Shown piece after piece: positions 62,117 through 64,000 of a stretch of DNA of 64,000 nucleotides; the stretch's first letter is position 1; each line of letters starts with the position of its first letter. The DNA is from Endozoicomonas sp. 4G. GTDB taxonomy: Bacteria > Pseudomonadota > Gammaproteobacteria > Pseudomonadales > Endozoicomonadaceae. The translations under genes were made by a program, and so were the position numbers. The stretch covers positions 186,001 to 250,000 of the forward strand of contig NZ_CP082909.1 of assembly GCF_023822025.1 (NCBI RefSeq), in the 5' to 3' direction. The notes under the pieces were generated by a model. It made no database searches. It was not told the origin of the DNA and saw nothing but the letters and a program-made list of their open reading frames with translations.

Positions 62117-63271
62117 TTAATACTGACTGAAAACCTGCCTGCCATCGACAAAGGTCATCAGAACTTCATGATGTTTGTTCATAACGGCGATGGATGCACG
62201 CTTACCCACTTTAATGCTCCCCAGTTCATTATCCAGACCGAGCAGAGTGGCCGGTGTCAGGGAAGCCATGTGCACAGCACTCAGCGGATCGACATCGACT
62301 TTTTCGATCATATTAGCGACGGCACGGTTCAGCGTCAGGGTGCTGCCTGCCAGGGCACCGGATTCGGTTCTGGCAACGCCGTCTTTTACGTTAACGGTCA
62401 GCAGTCCCAGCTGGTATTCACCGTCACTCAGGCCACCTGCACACATGCAATCGGTGATTAACGCGGTTTTATCCGCCCCTTTGAGGCGGTAGACCAGATC
62501 CATTATGACGGGATCAACATGAACGCCGTCAGCAATCAATTCCGCATAGATATCCCGATGGTGCAGCACGGCACCGGCGGTGCCGGGTTGACGATGATGC
62601 AATCCGAGCATCTGGTTAAAAATATGCACGCCGCCAACTGCTCCGGCTTCGAAGGCTTTTTTGCAGACTTCGTAGCTGGCGCCTGTGTGTCCAATCATGA
62701 CGCGGATATTTTTGCTGGTCAGGTATTCAACCGCTTCAAGGCCGCCCTCAACCTCGGGAGCCAGGGCCAGTGAGCGAAGGGTGCCTCCGGATGCTTCCAG
62801 CATTGCATCCAGCCTTTCTTTGGTCGGTTCCAGGAAGTAGCTGCCTTCATGGGCACCTTTGAAACGTTCGGAAAAGAACAGGGCTTCGCTGTAAGAACCC
62901 AGCACTTCTGCGCCATCCACACCTTGCTCGATGCATTCTTTGACGTTGCTCAGGGCGGCAAGGTTTCTTTCCCAGGTATCGGTCACCGTGGTGGCAAGAA
63001 AGCCTACAACCCCTTTGGCAGCAATGGTTTTTGAGATGGTGTTAATGGCTTCGTGGCTGGCGTCCATGACATCAAAGCCACCACTGCCGTGGATATGCAG
63101 ATCAATAAAGCCCGGGACAATACGGTGGTCTCCCAGGTCCATAATGTTGGCGTCTTCTTCAGGCACACAGTCAATAGCCGCAATGCGACCGTCTGTAATT
63201 TTCAGAAAGCTGTCCTGAACAATGCCTTCTTCAGTGAAAATCTCGTTTGCCTTCAGATAAAACGTCGTCAT
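62117..63271 (-). CDS. nagA: N-acetylglucosamine-6-phosphate deacetylase
   Basis: 384 aa, amidohydrolase superfamily. Removes the acetyl group of GlcNAc-6-P to give GlcN-6-P in amino-sugar and cell-wall recycling; cytosolic. Motifs: GFIDLHIHGSGGFDVMD (about 55-71, metal-binding HxH), APEVEGG (about 169-175, metal Glu), IGHTGASYE (His about 194), HIFNQMLGLHHRQPG (His about 215), LITDCMCAGGLSDGEY (catalytic Asp about 278). Full length for the family. ATG 63271 with GAAAGG 8 nt upstream. nagB/nagE are not in view. Confidence 0.93.
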   Translation of the reverse strand: MTTFYLKANEIFTEEGIVQDSFLKITDGRIAAIDCVPEEDANIMDLGDHRIVPGFIDLHIHGSGGFDVMDASHEAINTISKTIAAKGVVGFLATTVTDTWERNLAALSNVKECIEQGVDGAEVLGSYSEALFFSERFKGAHEGSYFLEPTKERLDAMLEASGGTLRSLALAPEVEGGLEAVEYLTSKNIRVMIGHTGASYEVCKKAFEAGAVGGVHIFNQMLGLHHRQPGTAGAVLHHRDIYAELIADGVHVDPVIMDLVYRLKGADKTALITDCMCAGGLSDGEYQLGLLTVNVKDGVARTESGALAGSTLTLNRAVANMIEKVDVDPLSAVHMASLTPATLLGLDNELGSIKVGKRASIAVMNKHHEVLMTFVDGRQVFSQY

Positions 63272-63404
63272 GTCTCAGACCTTTCAAGAGGATGATTGGG
63301 AAGATTGGGAAGATTGTACCATGCAGCTAAACGGGCTCCGAAGGCGTGTGATTACCTATCACCGGAAGTGGGAACTCAGAGGTCAGCGAGCACATTATCG
63401 GTTG

Positions 63405-63998
63405 TCACTGATGTGAGCTGACCCTGAGAATTTCTTCACGCACTTCTGTGAGCGCTTCCCGAAAGCTGCCATCGTATTGTTGCAGTTTTTCGATCATTTC
63501 GGGCAGCATTTCCCTGAGCATTTGGCCCGGGTGTTCAGGCAGGGTTTCTGGTATCTGGCTTAATACCTGGTTCATCCTGCCTTCTGCCTGAATGATGATG
63601 GATTTCAGGCGCTCAAACTCCAACCCCTGGTTCCCCAGGCTGGCCTTTCTGCCGGAACGGGACAGCGCCAGCTGGTCCAGCATTTCCTGAAGCTTGAGGT
63701 CGTGGTTGCCCATCATGCCTTCAATGTGTTGAAGACCGGCCAGATAGGCTGCCGCACTGGCTTCTCCCACGGGGGCAACAGGGGTGGCTTTGACGGCGTC
63801 AGACGCTTCTCTGGAGGCAACTTCCGGCTGTTTGCCCTGGGCCATGTCGGCCCGGTAGGGGCTGATCGCGGCAATCTGTCCCAGTAGTTCATGGACGATG
63901 GCGTAATTGAATTGCAGCATCTCTTCCATGTGGCTTTTCAGGTCTTCGAAGGTGAATGTTACGGCTTCTTCAACCTGTTGCTCACTGGAAAGGCCCAA
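63405..63998 (-). CDS. Partial hypothetical protein, open at the right edge
   Basis: At least 197 codons, ending at TGA 63405; the true start is probably outside the window, since the first possible start in view is a TTG at the edge. Helical and glutamine/glutamate-rich: LKSHMEEMLQFNYAIVHELLGQIAAI, an Ala/Pro-rich hinge (PVAPVGEASAAAYLAG), then KLQEMLDQLALSR, ERLKSIIIQAEGRMNQVLSQI and LREMLPEMIEKLQQYDGSF, likely coiled coils. I do not recognise the family. Confidence 0.55.
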   Translation of the reverse strand: MGLSSEQQVEEAVTFTFEDLKSHMEEMLQFNYAIVHELLGQIAAISPYRADMAQGKQPEVASREASDAVKATPVAPVGEASAAAYLAGLQHIEGMMGNHDLKLQEMLDQLALSRSGRKASLGNQGLEFERLKSIIIQAEGRMNQVLSQIPETLPEHPGQMLREMLPEMIEKLQQYDGSFREALTEVREEILRVSSHQ

Positions 63999-64000
63999 CT

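Overview
The window looks like a chromosomal segment of a host-associated marine gammaproteobacterium. The succinylornithine transaminase, NagA and GlxA-type regulator genes at the two ends are of ordinary gammaproteobacterial type, while the middle is full of eukaryote-like domains, insertion sequences and REP-like repeats. An Endozoicomonas-type symbiont is my best guess. That is inference from gene content, not a database match. I saw no rRNA, tRNA or CRISPR array.

Layout. 1-1.5 kb: a decayed restriction-type locus, with an hsdM 5' fragment and a DUF1016/YhcG-like nuclease gene broken by an amber codon. 1.5-2.7 kb: an intact astC-like transaminase gene. 2.8-60.3 kb: a tandem array of 27 paralogous genes, all on the minus strand, called ORZ1-ORZ27 here (OTU-RING-Zinc finger) and numbered by rising coordinate. 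Most have their own copy of a conserved 5' block and a TTG start. Within the array are a plus-strand zinc-finger gene, DUF29 genes, an IS66-family element with a solo fragment, a 166-bp MITE-like element plus a half copy, a parDE toxin-antitoxin locus whose toxin gene is split by a TnpB element, fragments of other genes, and two copies of a methyltransferase gene. 60.4-64 kb: the intact methyltransferase gene, a GlxA/AraC-type regulator, nagA, and a partial coiled-coil-type gene running off the right edge.

ORZ proteins share a Sec-type signal peptide (consensus around [13 protein letters not shown]) and up to two conserved N-terminal regions of unknown function: module A, with the FIISGPEPVP motif, and module B, with [20 protein letters not shown]. 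These are followed by a variable Q/E/S-rich linker containing a PxAKKQKLQ basic motif. Then come mix-and-match C-terminal modules: an OTU-like cysteine protease domain (D-x-F-C-W-L-H-A-I ... N-H-[FY]-V-G-I), a C3HC4 RING finger (CPVC ... [10 protein letters not shown] ... CPMC) and zero to eight C2H2 zinc fingers joined by HLPADQRPK-type linkers. Nineteen proteins carry 21 OTU domains, fifteen carry 16 RINGs, and there are about forty intact C2H2 fingers counting the plus-strand gene. Eight members lack OTU and RING and have other C-termini. Several OTU domains have lost a catalytic residue (C to S in ORZ14, H to D in ORZ12), so active and inactive forms coexist.

Interpretation (inference). 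The array looks like a gene factory for exported proteins aimed at a eukaryotic host's ubiquitin system, with a deubiquitinase-like fold and an E3-ligase-type RING in one chain and C2H2 arrays that could direct them to nucleic acid or protein targets. Module deletions, fusions, finger-by-finger expansion, segmental duplications and repeat-mediated 3' junctions can be read directly from the sequence.
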